The notes below the pieces were generated by a model. The model was not told where the DNA came from. It made no database searches and was given only the letters and a program-made list of their open reading frames with translations. From NCBI RefSeq assembly GCF_001426265.1, contig NZ_LMDG01000032.1, positions 179,900-243,899 on the forward strand: a stretch of DNA of 64,000 bases. The letters are read 5' to 3'. Positions within the stretch are counted from its first letter, which is position 1, and each line of letters opens with the position of its first letter. The position numbers were made by a program, and so were the translations under genes. This document shows positions 34,986 through 43,685 of the stretch, one piece after another. The stretch is from Rhizobium sp. Root1220. Its GTDB lineage: Bacteria > Pseudomonadota > Alphaproteobacteria > Rhizobiales > Rhizobiaceae.

Positions 34986-35287
34986 AGGGCCCCCGGGATG
35001 CTGGCGCTGGATCGAGGCACTCTCGGCACTCGCTGGCTGGTTGTCAACTCGGCTGATGGGCTGTCTTGGATGAACGGTCGCCAGCCGCCGCCACGGTCTC
35101 GTAAGGAGGTCTGCGTTGTTTCGGAATGCCTAAGCGGCAGTTGGTGGCGTTAACATTTTATCAATATTAACAACAATTTACTATCCAGTAGTTGTGTGCC
35201 GGCCTGGAACATATCGCGCTCACGCCTGTTATCTCTGTAATCGCCTGCCGAGCTGACGCTATACAGTGAGTAACAAGGAGATCGTCG
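34986..35287. other. Divergent intergenic region
   Basis: 302 bases between the macroglobulin gene and the response regulator. No coding frame is convincing. The ribosome-binding site AAGGAG at ~35275 serves the regulator. The stretch around 35150-35190 is AT-rich and likely contains promoters. No other structure was recognised. Confidence 0.45.
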
Positions 35288-35692
35288 ATGGGTATCAATG
35301 CCGTGCACGCGTCACACAAGGATCTTGCCAGCAGCCAGCGTGTGCTGATTGTTGAGGACGAATTTCTCATTGCGCTCGATCTGGAGGAAACGGTCAGGGC
35401 AATGGGGCTTGCGGTAACAGGCATGGCAGCCGACAAGGAACAGGCCCTCCGGCTGGCGCCGATGGCGGATATAGCCTTTGTGGACGTCAATCTTTCCGAT
35501 GGGGCGACCGGTCCCGAAATCGGTCAGCGTTTAGTGGAAGAATTCGGCATCACGGTTGTTTTCATGACCGGGAATCCGGAAGCCGTTATCGGCAAAGTGA
35601 AAGGCGCTCTGGGGGTCGTCACCAAGCCTGTAAGGCCGTCGGTGGTCGAGAGGTCCTTGCGCTCCGCAGTGGAGGCACGCCGTCGCGCGTGA
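35288..35692 (+). CDS. Single-domain response regulator
   Basis: A 134-residue stand-alone receiver. RVLIVEDEFLIALDLEE carries the acidic pair, D66 in AFVDVNLSDG is the phosphoacceptor, FMTGNPE supplies the Thr, and VTKPVRP the Lys. There is no output domain. Rhizobial proteins of this type act as phosphate sinks or partners of HWE-type kinases. A clear AAGGAG ribosome-binding site precedes the ATG. No kinase is adjacent. Confidence 0.87.
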   Translation: MGINAVHASHKDLASSQRVLIVEDEFLIALDLEETVRAMGLAVTGMAADKEQALRLAPMADIAFVDVNLSDGATGPEIGQRLVEEFGITVVFMTGNPEAVIGKVKGALGVVTKPVRPSVVERSLRSAVEARRRA

Positions 35693-35815
35693 CATCGCGG
35701 ACTGGCCGACGATCATCAACTTGGCGTTAGAGCCTGACAACGCGCGCAGTGCCCCTTGCGTTGCGCCCAGTCGGTCCTACATCAGTTGCCCGAGCGATTT
35801 CACATCGAGGCACCC

Positions 35816-37141
35816 ATGGCACAGGCACGGCAACTGCATCTGGGCGCGTTCATGCGGCCCGTCAGCCTTCATACCGGTGCTTGGCGTTATCAAGGTTCCT
35901 ATCCCGACGCCAATTTCAATTTCACGCATCTGAAATCCTTCGCGCAGAAGCTTGAGGCAGCCAAATTCGACGCCTTCTTCATGGCCGATCATCTGGCGGT
36001 GCTGAATATGCCGATCGAGGCACTGCGGCGCAGTCATACGGTCACCTCGTTCGAGCCCTTCACGCTGCTGTCGGCGCTCGCGGCTGTAACCGAAAGGATC
36101 GGGCTCGTCGCCACGGCATCGACGACGTTTGATGAACCCTATCACGTTGCCCGACGGTTTGCCTCTCTCGATCACCTCAGTAACGGCCGCGCAGGCTGGA
36201 ACATCGTGACCACGGCCAATCCCGATGCGGCCTTGAACTTCGGGCTCGCCGAACACGTGGAACATGGCGAGCGCTACCATCGCGCCCGGGAGTTCTACGA
36301 CGTCGTCACCGGCCTGTGGGACAGCTTCGCGGATGACGCATTCATCCGCAATGCCGAAACCGGCATGTTCTTTGATCCCGGAAAAATGCATGTGCTGGAT
36401 CACAAGGGGGAAGAACTCAGCGTGCGCGGGCCGCTAAATATTGCGCGCCCGCCGCAGGGGTGGCCCGTGATCGTTCAGGCCGGCCAATCCGAACCCGGGC
36501 GTCAACTGGCTGCAGAAACAGCAGAGGTTGTTTTCTGTTCGCCGCGCGACCTTGCCGCAGGCCAAGCCCTCTATGCCGATATAAAGGCGCGCATGGATTT
36601 GGTTGGTCGCAACCACGACCATCTGAAGATCCTTCCCGCCGCGTTTGTCGTTATCGGCGACAGCGTCGAGGAGGCGCGTGCCAAGCGCGGCAAGCTTGAT
36701 AGTCTCGTCCACTATGACAGTGCAATCGCCTCGCTTTCGATCGCCCTCGGCCACGACGCCTCGGGTTTCGATCCGGACGGACCGTTGCCGGAGATTCCCG
36801 AAACCAATGCCAGCAAGACCGGGCGGGCACAGGTCTTGAAGCTCGCTGCCGACGAGAATCTGACGGTGCGCCAGCTGGCACAGCGCTATGGAGGTTATTC
36901 CGGCCTTGCATTTGTCGGGTCGCCGCAGACCGTGGCGGATGACATGGAAGCTTGGCTTTTCGAACTGGGTTCCGATGGCTTCAACGTCGTGTTCCCCTAT
37001 CTGCCGCAGGGCCTGGATGACGTCGCCGAAAGGCTAGTTCCGGAGCTGCAGCGCCGCGGTCTTTTTCGCAGGGATTACGAAGGGTCGACACTGCGCGACC
37101 ATCTGGGCCTGCCCCGGCCGCAGAATCGCTTCTTTTCGTGA
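35816..37141 (+). CDS. LLM-class flavin-dependent monooxygenase (NtaA/SnaA/DszA type)
   Basis: A 441-residue FMNH2-dependent monooxygenase of the bacterial luciferase-like superfamily, NtaA/SnaA/SoxA subgroup. QARQLHLGAFMRPVSLHTGAWRYQG at the N-terminus, FMADHLAVLNMP, the SNGRAGWNIVTTANPDAALNFG segment and VQAGQSEPGRQLAAETAEVVF are subgroup hallmarks. Such enzymes oxidise organosulfur, EDTA/NTA-type or aromatic substrates and need a separate flavin reductase, not encoded here. The ATG at 35816 follows a GAGG; an extension upstream lacks family residues. Confidence 0.88.
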   Translation: MAQARQLHLGAFMRPVSLHTGAWRYQGSYPDANFNFTHLKSFAQKLEAAKFDAFFMADHLAVLNMPIEALRRSHTVTSFEPFTLLSALAAVTERIGLVATASTTFDEPYHVARRFASLDHLSNGRAGWNIVTTANPDAALNFGLAEHVEHGERYHRAREFYDVVTGLWDSFADDAFIRNAETGMFFDPGKMHVLDHKGEELSVRGPLNIARPPQGWPVIVQAGQSEPGRQLAAETAEVVFCSPRDLAAGQALYADIKARMDLVGRNHDHLKILPAAFVVIGDSVEEARAKRGKLDSLVHYDSAIASLSIALGHDASGFDPDGPLPEIPETNASKTGRAQVLKLAADENLTVRQLAQRYGGYSGLAFVGSPQTVADDMEAWLFELGSDGFNVVFPYLPQGLDDVAERLVPELQRRGLFRRDYEGSTLRDHLGLPRPQNRFFS

Positions 37142-37145
37142 GAAA

Positions 37146-37165
37146 GCCCGGGCAGTCGCCCGGGC
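37146..37165. terminator. Bidirectional hairpin terminator
   Basis: GCCCGGGC-AGTC-GCCCGGGC, an 8-bp perfect stem between the convergent monooxygenase and HupE-family genes. It is preceded by AGAAA on the plus strand. Confidence 0.65.
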
Positions 37166-37174
37166 GTGCGGAGA

Positions 37175-37777
37175 TCATATCAATCCGGTCAGCAAGCCGA
37201 CGCCGGCAAGCGCAGCGATGCCGCCGGCCGAGCGGGTGACGACGGTGCCGTAGTTTTCGCTGACCTTGCCGATCAGGTAGCCCACCGCGATGCCCGCGAC
37301 GTGAAGCGTTGCGGTGGCAATCATGAAACCGGCCGCATAGGCCATGCCGCCCGCAGCAGCCGGCATTTCAGCACCATGGGCATGGCCATGAAATACGGCG
37401 AACAGCCCCACGACACTCGCCGCGACGGCGAGTGGAGCCTGAACCCCAAGTGCAACAATCGCGCCGAGAACGATGACTGAGAGCGCAATGCCAACTTCGA
37501 CGAACGGAACGGGGATGCTCAACATGCCGAGCGCCCCGCCAAGGGCCATCACCAAGACGAATGTTGTAGGCACGAGCCAAAGGGCGCGTCCTCCCATCTG
37601 CCAGGCAAGAACGCCGACCATCACCATGGCGAGGATGTGATCGACCCCGGAAAGCGGATGGCTGAAGCCGTGGAAGAAGCCGACTGTTTCGCCAATACCA
37701 GTATGCGCAGACGCCAGAGAGGGTGCCAGAACAAGAGCCGCAAGCGCAGCGGTAAATTTGACGGTCTTTGAAAACAT
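37175..37777 (-). CDS. HupE/UreJ family metal transport membrane protein
   Basis: About 200 residues. A signal sequence (MFSKTVKFTAALAALVLAPSLASA) is followed by six hydrophobic helices. The family motif, with a mature N-terminal His then HTGIGETVGFFHGFSHPLSGVDH, is complete. HupE/UreJ proteins move nickel or cobalt across the envelope. Here the gene lies downstream of a copper-handling group on the same strand, 120 bases after the CopD gene. ATG 37777 is preferred because CAGGGGC precedes it and it starts the signal peptide. Nickel or cobalt (B12) supply is a plausible role, not shown. Confidence 0.85.
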   Translation of the reverse strand: MFSKTVKFTAALAALVLAPSLASAHTGIGETVGFFHGFSHPLSGVDHILAMVMVGVLAWQMGGRALWLVPTTFVLVMALGGALGMLSIPVPFVEVGIALSVIVLGAIVALGVQAPLAVAASVVGLFAVFHGHAHGAEMPAAAGGMAYAAGFMIATATLHVAGIAVGYLIGKVSENYGTVVTRSAGGIAALAGVGLLTGLI

Positions 37778-37897
37778 GTTGTGCCCCTGGATCATATGCA
37801 ATGCTGGGGAGAAACTGACACGGTGGGAAAATACATTAAAGGAAAAAAACGGCGGACACAGTCATTTGACGTAGGTCGTATTGCGACGCAGCAGCGA

Positions 37898-38776
37898 TCA
37901 CGTTGGTTGCAGGTTTCCAAACCATGCGACAAGGCCGACAACGGCCAGTCCGAGGCAGATCTCCGCGGTCGTGCCGCTTTTCAGGGCGGCTAGCGAGCGG
38001 ACTGTGCCAAGCCTTGGTACGAAAACGTAGCGATTGACGACAGCAAGCGCGACCATCGCGCTTACCAGCAGGATCTTGACGCTCAGTAGCAATTGGTAGG
38101 TGAACGCCCAGTCTGATGGAACTGCGCGGATGATCAACGCCGTATTGAGGATTCCCGATAGGATGACGAGCGCCACGGCGGCATGCCCCGCCGTGGAAAA
38201 CCGAACCAGCGCAATCCGGGCGGCGGTGTGCCAACGCGGGCTATGCAGCATCCGCAGGACAAGAAGGACGGGACCCAGCGCCCCCAGCCAGGCGCCGCCC
38301 GATAGCAGGTGAATGCCGTCATTGATACGGTGGAGTGTTCGCAGCCAGCCGTCGTTCATTGCCGCATGGCCGCTGATCGTCAGGGTAACGAGCAACAGCC
38401 CGGAGCAGAATGTCAGCGCGCCCTGCCGGCGTTGGCTTGGCAACGCTGCCGCGGCAACCAGCAGCACCACGGCTCCCGCCTGCGCGATCCACGCCTTTCC
38501 GACATCGGTGTCGTAGAGGACGGCATGCAGCATGGCCGGCGCGAGGGCATCCGTCCATCCCTCGCCGATCGTTGCCGCCCGCAACGGGAGCAATGCCGCA
38601 GTGGTCGTTACCACCAGCAGTATTGCGCCAAGTCGCCATGGCCCAAGCCTATCATCGATATGTCGTGCCAATTCGCCGGGAACCAAAGCCCAGAGGTAGG
38701 CAGAGGCGCCCCACAAGCATATGGCGGCGCCGTCGAAGAGAAAGCGGCAAAGGATCAGGGCGCCGTCCGGTGTCAC
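37898..38776 (-). CDS. copD: Copper resistance D family protein
   Basis: A 292-residue inner-membrane protein of the CopD family with about eight helices (LCRFLFDGAAICLWGASAYLW; AGAVVLLVAAAAL; GHAAMNDGWLRTLHRINDGIHLLSGGAWLG; VNRYVFVPRLGTVRSLAAL). It is thought to import copper handed over by periplasmic CopC. The GTG at 38776 overlaps the copC stop (GTGA), so translation is coupled; an in-frame upstream ATG lies within copC and lacks family similarity. Confidence 0.87.
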   Translation of the reverse strand: MTPDGALILCRFLFDGAAICLWGASAYLWALVPGELARHIDDRLGPWRLGAILLVVTTTAALLPLRAATIGEGWTDALAPAMLHAVLYDTDVGKAWIAQAGAVVLLVAAAALPSQRRQGALTFCSGLLLVTLTISGHAAMNDGWLRTLHRINDGIHLLSGGAWLGALGPVLLVLRMLHSPRWHTAARIALVRFSTAGHAAVALVILSGILNTALIIRAVPSDWAFTYQLLLSVKILLVSAMVALAVVNRYVFVPRLGTVRSLAALKSGTTAEICLGLAVVGLVAWFGNLQPT

Positions 38777-39138
38777 GGCTTGACGGTGAAACGGTAGCTG
38801 CCGTCCGTCTTGTGGCCGTCCGTCGACAGAACATACCATTCGACGGTGTAGGCCCCGGCGTTGAGCGTGCCCGAAATGGGAATCGACAATGTCTTGCCCT
38901 CGTCCATGAGCCTGGCGTCGCCGGCCTTTATCTCGCTCTTGTCAGGGCCGATGATTTTCACCCCGGAGAACTTGACGTTCAGCTCCTCCGAGAAGCGCAG
39001 GTCGAGTTCGGCGGGAGACGTTGTCACTGCGTTTTCCGCGGGAGCGCTTGTCGTCAGATGTGCATGCGCACATGCCTGACCGGAAAAGCAAAGTCCTGCA
39101 GTGATAGACACCGCGAGAAGGCGGTAAAATTTCGGCAT
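38773..39138 (-). CDS. copC: Periplasmic copper-binding protein CopC
   Basis: A 121-residue secreted protein. The signal peptide ends at about CFSGQACA; the mature chain starts AHAHLTTSAPAENA, with the N-terminal His used for Cu(II). The later YVLSTDGHKTDGSYRF contains the conserved Asp/His of the type II copper site. No Met-rich Cu(I) loop is present, so it looks like the Cu(II)-only class. It precedes and overlaps copD. Confidence 0.9.
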   Translation of the reverse strand: MPKFYRLLAVSITAGLCFSGQACAHAHLTTSAPAENAVTTSPAELDLRFSEELNVKFSGVKIIGPDKSEIKAGDARLMDEGKTLSIPISGTLNAGAYTVEWYVLSTDGHKTDGSYRFTVKP

Positions 39139-39189
39139 GAGTGCTCCTCGATTGAATTGGTTTCCAAATGGTTTCGATGCGGGGCCTGT

Positions 39190-39702
39190 CTATTGCGGCT
39201 TGGACATGTCCGCGCCGTCCATATCCGAATGTGCGTCCTTGGCACCGGCGTTTGCGCCGCCAGCGCTGCCGACCGCAAATTCGACGTCGACCTTGCCTGC
39301 CTTCTCGAACGTCAAGGTCGCCTTGATCTTCTCACCCTCCTTGAAGGGCTGGGACACGTCCATGAACATGATGTGGTAGCCGCCGGGCTTCAGTTCGACG
39401 GTTTGTCCGGCAGGGATTGCCAGGCCGCCAGCGACGGGCCTCATTGTCATTACCCCATTGCTCACGCTCATCTGATGAACTTCTGCGGATTTTGCCCTGT
39501 CTGATGCCATGCCGATCAGTCTGTCGTCGGTGGAGCCCTTGTTAGTCAGTTTCAGATAGCCGCCCCCCACCTTGGCTCCGGGAACCATGGCCCGGGCATG
39601 CGGATGACCGATCTCGATGTCGCCCGCCTGAAATCCGTGGGCGGTCGCAAGACTTGCGAAAAGCAGACCTGCGAAAAGGACAATCAGCTTTTTCATTTTC
39701 AT
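39190..39702 (-). CDS. PCu(A)C-type periplasmic copper chaperone
   Basis: A 170-residue secreted copper chaperone. The signal peptide is MKMKKLIVLFAGLLFASLATA; the Cu(I) site residues are visible as EVHQMSVSNGVMTMRP followed by GGYHIMFMDV (H-M...M...H-x-M spacing). Such proteins load the CuA/CuB sites of cytochrome oxidase or buffer copper. A Gly/Ala/Asp/His tail ends in HSDMDGADMSKPQ. AAGGAG lies 8 bases before the ATG. It is upstream of copC. Confidence 0.9.
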   Translation of the reverse strand: MKMKKLIVLFAGLLFASLATAHGFQAGDIEIGHPHARAMVPGAKVGGGYLKLTNKGSTDDRLIGMASDRAKSAEVHQMSVSNGVMTMRPVAGGLAIPAGQTVELKPGGYHIMFMDVSQPFKEGEKIKATLTFEKAGKVDVEFAVGSAGGANAGAKDAHSDMDGADMSKPQ

Positions 39703-39893
39703 TGTGTTAGCTCCTTGGGAGATGCGCCGGATGTGGATCGCGCAATATGCCGCTCGCGCTAAATGCTCGGCGAGAACCTTGTGTGTGGCTTGAATTGACC
39801 ATGAGTATGATCTGTGATGAGGCCTGACCCGGCAAAGACGGGCGCACGGCTACCATTGACGACAAGCGTCACGGCATCGGCCGAGACACTGGC

Positions 39894-40298
39894 TCAATCA
39901 GAGGCAGGATCGCGGGGAGGCGCTCTGGGGCCCTTGCTGGGTGGGAATACTCGGCTGCCATAGGCTCTGGCCTTGTAAGGCAGCGCCGCTGCGGCCTCGA
40001 TGCGAAGACGCTCGCTGCCGTTGTCACTGGGGCGTCGCAGCAGGATCGACGCGCTGATCCGGCAGGCTTCGCAGCCATAGGCATGGGCCTTGCCATGCGT
40101 ATGCTTTCCGTCGGTTTTACCGGCGATGCAGATCACGGGAAGCGTACCGTCGGGCAGCACGTATTCGGCAAACTCTGCCGGAACGAAGGCACCGTCGGCG
40201 AAAGCCGGAGCCTGATGGGCGAAACCGACAAATATCAGAGCCATGGCGCAGGTCATGCGCACCAGCCACTGAGCTACCGTCGTTTTCCCGGATCCCAT
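39894..40298 (-). CDS. Small secreted protein of the copper group (DUF2946-like?)
   Basis: About 134 residues. A signal/anchor helix (LVRMTCAMALIFVGFAHQAPAFA) is followed by a short domain with LPVICIAGKTDGKH, a His-rich patch (GKHTHGKAHAYG) and C-E-A-C, then a Pro/Arg tail (SKGPRAPPRDPASD). Similar small proteins accompany PCu(A)C/CopC/CopD genes in rhizobia; assignment to DUF2946 is tentative. Cys/His content fits metal handling. The ATG at 40298 follows CAAGAG. A small dyad TTGAG-N5-CTCAA lies upstream at 40344-40358. The 190 bases to the next gene hold nothing recognised. Confidence 0.6.
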   Translation of the reverse strand: MGSGKTTVAQWLVRMTCAMALIFVGFAHQAPAFADGAFVPAEFAEYVLPDGTLPVICIAGKTDGKHTHGKAHAYGCEACRISASILLRRPSDNGSERLRIEAAAALPYKARAYGSRVFPPSKGPRAPPRDPASD

Positions 40299-40505
40299 CT
40301 CTTGCCCACGTCTCCCGTTTATGGCGCAGTCTTTATGCAAGATTTGAGTAAAGCTCAACGCGAGAATTTAGGCAATTCAAACGCCTGCGAGGTGCCCGCA
40401 GAGATCGAACGAGTCGCCGATGCCAAGATCATCTGCAGCTAAGTATCCAATGGACATGGGCCAAGTGACCGTCGATTTCACAGTGACGCCCAAGGCAAAA
40501 AAAGC

Positions 40506-41291
40506 TCAATGCGCCTGAGCCAGTCGCCAGCGCAGCCGTCCTGCGTTCCGGGCCGTCGAAGAAAACATGCCGATCAACGCCAGCCCCGCGCTCCAGCCTG
40601 AACAAATTATCATTGTCGAGCTCGCCAACAGGTCTGGCGAGAGATCGTCGCAGCTTTGCCTGACTCCAACATCATTGTCTGGCACATCACAACCTATTGT
40701 GTTGTGAATAAGCCTGACATCACTCCCGCCGTTGGACATATAGCCGCCGAGGTGCTGTGGTTGTCCGGGCTGCCTGTATTGTCCGTGCAACCATGAGTCC
40801 TCGATAAGGCAATTCGGCGCACAAACGATGCTTGCGCCTCCACCCCTCACTTCGACACGTCTCACGATCAAGTTTGAAAAGCCGACGGCAGTAGCCTCCC
40901 ATTTACCCGCATCGACCAGACTATCTTCGATCGTCAGCGAGGCGCGCCCGGGGTGTCAACATCGATCCGATTGGTTGTGCTTCGCGTTATTCTCACGCTC
41001 GGAGCTTTTATGTACAAATCGCAACTCACGGATTTTGAATCGATCACGGTGTTTGGTTCGAGAACGACGCATGGACCCGTATAGGGCGTCAGCTTTATCC
41101 CTTTCGGTACGCCCGTGTTGTTTGGACCAAGGAAGCCACTAAGATCTACTGCCTTTGGGGGGAGGCACTGATTGAACGGGCTTCAATCCGAACACAATGG
41201 GTATCGAGATTGCAATTGCCATCCACCTTGCGAGTGTCGTCAAACTTACCGCCAATGTGATTGCGTGAGCGTTCTTTGGTGAACTAGTCAT
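40506..41291 (-). pseudogene. Frameshifted secreted beta-helix protein gene
   Basis: A broken relative of the beta-helix gene at 56907-58295. Frame 1 from ATG 41291 encodes an N-terminal hydrophobic leader (TLARWMAIAISIPIVFGLKP) and stops at 41139. Frame 2 continues with GFLGPNNTGVPKGIKLTPYT and IDSKSVSCD, stopping near 40950. Frame 3 resumes with SLTIEDSLVDAGKWEA, VRRVEVRGGG, CLIEDSWLHGQY and LIHNTIGCD, and ends at 40506. The intact protein has NTGVPDDLKSSLTPYTGSC, LLRVEVSGGS, CEIRDSYIHGQYG and FVHNTISCD in the same order. The first frameshift is at a run of six G (41157-41162 on the plus strand), so an indel, phase variation or assembly error are all possible. The C-terminal third is missing. 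Confidence 0.75.
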
Positions 41292-41340
41292 TCATCGCCC
41301 GCCTACGTTAATAGGGATCAGGTCCTACACGCTATTCAGC

Positions 41341-42273
41341 CTATGATTTATCTGCGGCTCGCATTGCGGCAGTCTCCCGGTTCCAACGTCGGCTGAAGCC
41401 CGGCGCACTCGCCCCGAAAGCCAGGGCAAGCATGATCCCGGACCTATAAGTGCGAACAAGAACCACGCCGACAAATGCAAGAGCGCGGGCGCGCAACCCC
41501 TTCAGACGATCCGAGAAGCCGATCCGAGCCACCTCCGCAACAGGTGAGACCGCAACGGCGGCAGTGCGAAGCATCCACAGAGCCCACCATCCTCGTCTTG
41601 CTTGAATCCGCGCGAAATCATGGGCGGTATGTCGGTCCCATTTCCGAGCGAGTTCCCCAAGCGTCTTGCGGGCGGGATGATAGACGATCATCCTCGGGCA
41701 ATATTGGGTCCGATAGCCATCCCGAAGCGCCCGCTGTCCCCAATCCCTGTCCTCTGCCATATCGATTCCGCCGAAGGGACCCACTTTCGAGAACACGTCA
41801 GAACGCACCGCCAGGTTGCCAGTCCCCGTGAAGCCCTGCTCCGCGATATACTCCTTCATCCGGTAGGCGAACACGCTTTCATAGGCCTCCAGTAAGGTTA
41901 AACGATCACGGTCCTCGCATGCAATGCGTACGTCGCCGCCAAGAATGCCAACTTCTGCACTTTCCGAAAAGCGCCGCTCGATCTCAGACAGCCAGCCGTC
42001 GCCCGCGAGGCAGTCGGCGTCAATGAACGCCAGGATACTTCCCGAAGCCTGCGAGACGCCGCGGTTGCGTGCCGGCCCGGGACCGGGAACCTGCTCGGAC
42101 AGAAGCGTCACTCCAGCAAACAAGGAGCAGATGTCAACAGGTGGAACCTTGGAGCCGTTGTCGACGACGATGACCTCGACGGGTTGTTCCAAACCGGTCT
42201 GGGATGTGATTGATGACAAGCACAATCGAAGCGATTGCGCCTGATCAAGATGCGGGATAATGACGCTGATCAT
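41341..42273 (-). CDS. Family 2 glycosyltransferase
   Basis: A 310-residue GT-A fold glycosyltransferase. SVIIPHLDQAQSLRLCLSSI opens the domain, with EVIVVDNGS, GPGPARNRGVSQASGSILAF and IDADCLAGDGWL (DxD-like), and the acceptor-side AEDRDWGQRAL. A hydrophobic C-terminal stretch (ALAFVGVVLVRTYRSGIMLALAFG) may be membrane-associated. It should add a sugar to a lipid-linked repeat unit. The ATG at 42273 starts exactly at the domain and overlaps the end of the preceding GT4 gene by 29 bases. Confidence 0.87.
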   Translation of the reverse strand: MISVIIPHLDQAQSLRLCLSSITSQTGLEQPVEVIVVDNGSKVPPVDICSLFAGVTLLSEQVPGPGPARNRGVSQASGSILAFIDADCLAGDGWLSEIERRFSESAEVGILGGDVRIACEDRDRLTLLEAYESVFAYRMKEYIAEQGFTGTGNLAVRSDVFSKVGPFGGIDMAEDRDWGQRALRDGYRTQYCPRMIVYHPARKTLGELARKWDRHTAHDFARIQARRGWWALWMLRTAAVAVSPVAEVARIGFSDRLKGLRARALAFVGVVLVRTYRSGIMLALAFGASAPGFSRRWNRETAAMRAADKS

Positions 42274-43594
42274 TGACGTCCAATCTCTCCCGGAACAGGT
42301 TGCGGTAGGCGCCAAGATACCGGTGCGCCTCGGCCGTCCATCGAAATGTTCGCTCGGCCACTGCCCGGCCGGCCAAGCCCATGTGCTGGCGCCGCTCGGG
42401 ATCGTCGACGAGTTCGAGAATGCCGTCCGCGAGCGCTCGTGGCGAATGCTCCGAGACGACCAGAGCCGCGTTTCCGGCATCGCTGGTTGCCTGGCGCAGA
42501 TTGAATTGCACAATCGGCAAGCCAAGCATCATGTACTCGAACACCTTGTTCATCGATAGCTTGTCGTTGAAGTCGTTTGGTGGGTCGGGAATGATCCCGA
42601 CATTCAGTGCCGAAAGATGGGCCATCAGCGGCGGCCCACTGAGATAGCCAGAGAAACGCAATGCATCACCAAGCCCAAGTTCGTCTGCCATCGTCTTCAA
42701 ACGGCCGAACTCCGGCCCATCGCCGATGATCAGGCAATGAATATCGTTGCGCTTTCGGACATGGACAATCTCCGCGACGGCCCCAACCAATGTCTCGACC
42801 CCGTCCTGCGCGCCCATTATGCCGATATAGCCGATGAGATGCTTCCCGGGGATCACAAGGGATGGGTCGGCGTCGGTCAACCGGAACCTGGATGCCTCTG
42901 GGTAGCTTTTCACGACGACCACACGATCGGGAGCCATGCCGCCACGAGCTATCGCAATATCGCGAAAGGTTTCATTCGTGGCGATGCTGGCATCGGCTGC
43001 ACGAAACGTTTGCCGTTCGAAGAACTGGAGCAATCTGTGAAAAAAATCCTTTCGCCCGAATTTGCTGACATAAAGCTCCGGGCTCAGGTCATGATGATCA
43101 AACACAAAGTAAGTGCCGAACAGAAACTTGTGTACAAGGGCCACCAGAAACATCAGATCCGGGGGATTACAGGCCTGAATCGCGTCAATGCGCTGCCGCC
43201 GGCGAACGCGAAACGACAATTGGATCTGGTGAAAGAGCGCCCACCAATATTCCCGTAAGTATCCTGCGGCAGAAACCGCCTCTCGTAGCGGATGGCGGTA
43301 AATATGGATGCCGCCCAAGACCTCGTATGCTTCGTCGTGTCCCTTGCCCTTTGGACATATGACCGACACTTCGTAGCCTGCCTCATTCAGCGCCTGTGCT
43401 TCCTGCCAAACCCGACGATCAAACGGAACCGGCAGGTTCTCGACCAGTATTAGGACGTGATGGCTCTTGGAAATGACAGCCTCCCGATGTGTTTCTCGTG
43501 AACACGCTGAGGCATAACCATACGACTCCGAAGCCGTAATCCTCCAGTTAGCTAACAGGATAAGCAATTGACCTTTTGTGTAACTACCGGGCAC
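42245..43594 (-). CDS. Family 4 glycosyltransferase
   Basis: A GT-B fold retaining glycosyltransferase. The N-terminal domain begins HHVLILVENLPVPFDRRVWQEAQAL; the C-terminal donor domain has YIGIMGAQDGVETLVGAV, IIGDGPEFGRL and MNKVFEYMMLGLPIVQF. Length is 449 residues from the GTG at 43594, but the first ~40 do not resemble the family. A perfect GGGAGG lies 5 bases before an in-frame ATT at 43474, so a rare ATT start (409 residues) is possible. First gene of this minus-strand pair in the polysaccharide locus. Confidence 0.85.
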   Translation of the reverse strand: MPGSYTKGQLLILLANWRITASESYGYASACSRETHREAVISKSHHVLILVENLPVPFDRRVWQEAQALNEAGYEVSVICPKGKGHDEAYEVLGGIHIYRHPLREAVSAAGYLREYWWALFHQIQLSFRVRRRQRIDAIQACNPPDLMFLVALVHKFLFGTYFVFDHHDLSPELYVSKFGRKDFFHRLLQFFERQTFRAADASIATNETFRDIAIARGGMAPDRVVVVKSYPEASRFRLTDADPSLVIPGKHLIGYIGIMGAQDGVETLVGAVAEIVHVRKRNDIHCLIIGDGPEFGRLKTMADELGLGDALRFSGYLSGPPLMAHLSALNVGIIPDPPNDFNDKLSMNKVFEYMMLGLPIVQFNLRQATSDAGNAALVVSEHSPRALADGILELVDDPERRQHMGLAGRAVAERTFRWTAEAHRYLGAYRNLFRERLDVNDQRHYPAS

Positions 43595-43685
43595 TCGTGA
43601 TGGCGGCTATAAATATCTGTACTAATACTTGTCGTGATACTTTTCGGCATGGAATGTTTGAGTAGTTCGAAGGAATTGGCGGGCT

